From positions 1 through 5,479 of the forward strand of contig DATJLQ010000005.1 of the NCBI GenBank assembly GCA_035509415.1: a stretch of DNA of 5,479 nt. The letters run 5' to 3'. The notes beneath the pieces were generated by a model. It had not been told where the DNA came from. It saw only the letters and a list, made by a program, of their open reading frames with translations, and ran no database searches. Of the stretch, positions 5,138 through 5,479 are shown one piece after another (the stretch's first letter is position 1; each line of letters opens with the position of its first letter). A program made the position numbers and the translations under genes. This stretch comes from DATJLQ01 sp035509415. GTDB taxonomy: Bacteria > Pseudomonadota > Alphaproteobacteria > JACZXZ01.

Positions 5138-5479
5138 TCAGGCCGGCTGGGCCGCCGCTTCCGCCACGGCCGCGATTTCGGCCTCGGGGATCGGCTCGAT
5201 CGGCGTCTCGGCTTGCGCCCCGAGATCGACTCCCGCCTTGGCCATGTTCTCCTGCAGCCCGTCGAGCACCGCCGCCGCGATCAGCTCGCAATAGATGCGG
5301 ATCGCGCGTTGGCTGTCGTCGTTGCCGGGCACCGGGTAGAGGATGTCGTCCGGGTCCGAGTTGCTGTCGACGATCGCGACCACGGGGATGCCGAGCTTCT
5401 TCGCCTCGGCGACCGCGATCTGCTCCTTGTTGGTGTCGATGATGAACAGGAGGTCGGGCAGCCCGCCCATCTCCTTGAT
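5138..5479 (-). CDS. rpsB: 30S ribosomal protein S2, C-terminal part (5' end cut by window)
   Basis: S2 sits at the junction of head and body on the solvent side of the 30S subunit and is needed for S1 binding. Only the last 113 codons are present; the frame is open at the right edge, with Ile-Lys-Glu before the first Met in view, and that Met is internal, not a start. The second S2 family signature is complete: PDLLFIIDTNKEQIAVAEA followed by KKLGIPVVAI. It is followed by the conserved VDSNSDPDDILYPVPGNDDS and RAIRIYCELIAAAVLDG. Beyond the folded domain, a tail of about 30 residues rich in Ala, Glu and Pro replaces the short E. coli end; such tails are usual in alphaproteobacteria. Stop is TGA. 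The promoter and any S2 autoregulatory leader would lie outside the window. Confidence 0.98.
   Translation of the reverse strand: MKEMGGLPDLLFIIDTNKEQIAVAEAKKLGIPVVAIVDSNSDPDDILYPVPGNDDSQRAIRIYCELIAAAVLDGLQENMAKAGVDLGAQAETPIEPIPEAEIAAVAEAAAQPA

Overview
This is an ordinary, very well-conserved piece of core genome. All seven recognisable genes lie on the minus strand and read from right to left: rpsB (partial) - tsf - pyrH - frr - uppS - cdsA - dxr (partial). The order, the GC-rich sequence, the strongly G/C-biased third codon positions and the Ala/Glu/Pro-rich S2 tail point to an alphaproteobacterium, perhaps of the Rhodospirillales type. That placement is inferred from gene order and protein character; no database search was made. 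There are no RNA genes, mobile elements, CRISPR arrays or phage genes.

The right half holds translation genes. The C-terminal half of ribosomal protein S2 (5138-5479) is followed after 97 bases by elongation factor Ts (4111-5040). A 198-base spacer with several short hairpins and no recognisable promoter leads to UMP kinase (3133-3912). An 81-base spacer then leads to ribosome recycling factor (2494-3051). This second spacer is the oddest part of the window: a 17-base unit is repeated three times head to tail, the first copy in the transcript contains the pyrH stop codon, and a three-codon ORF with a good ribosome-binding site sits just before the GTG start of frr and in its frame.

The left half holds isoprenoid and membrane-lipid genes, packed with little or no spacing: undecaprenyl diphosphate synthase (1748-2482), CDP-diglyceride synthase (949-1767, overlapping uppS by 20 bases) and DXP reductoisomerase (1-952, ATGA overlap with cdsA, running off the left edge). 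DXR commits carbon to the MEP isoprenoid pathway, UppS elongates its products to the C55 carrier used for cell-wall synthesis, and CdsA supplies CDP-diacylglycerol for phospholipids. Together with S2, EF-Ts, UMP kinase and RRF, the cluster ties protein synthesis, pyrimidine supply and envelope growth to one transcribed strand. No strong intrinsic terminator separates the genes, so one or a few long transcripts are likely.

I did not find an undescribed system. The findings worth checking are small non-coding oddities at the pyrH-frr, tsf-pyrH and rpsB-tsf junctions. Many long open frames on the plus strand are antisense shadows caused by high GC content.
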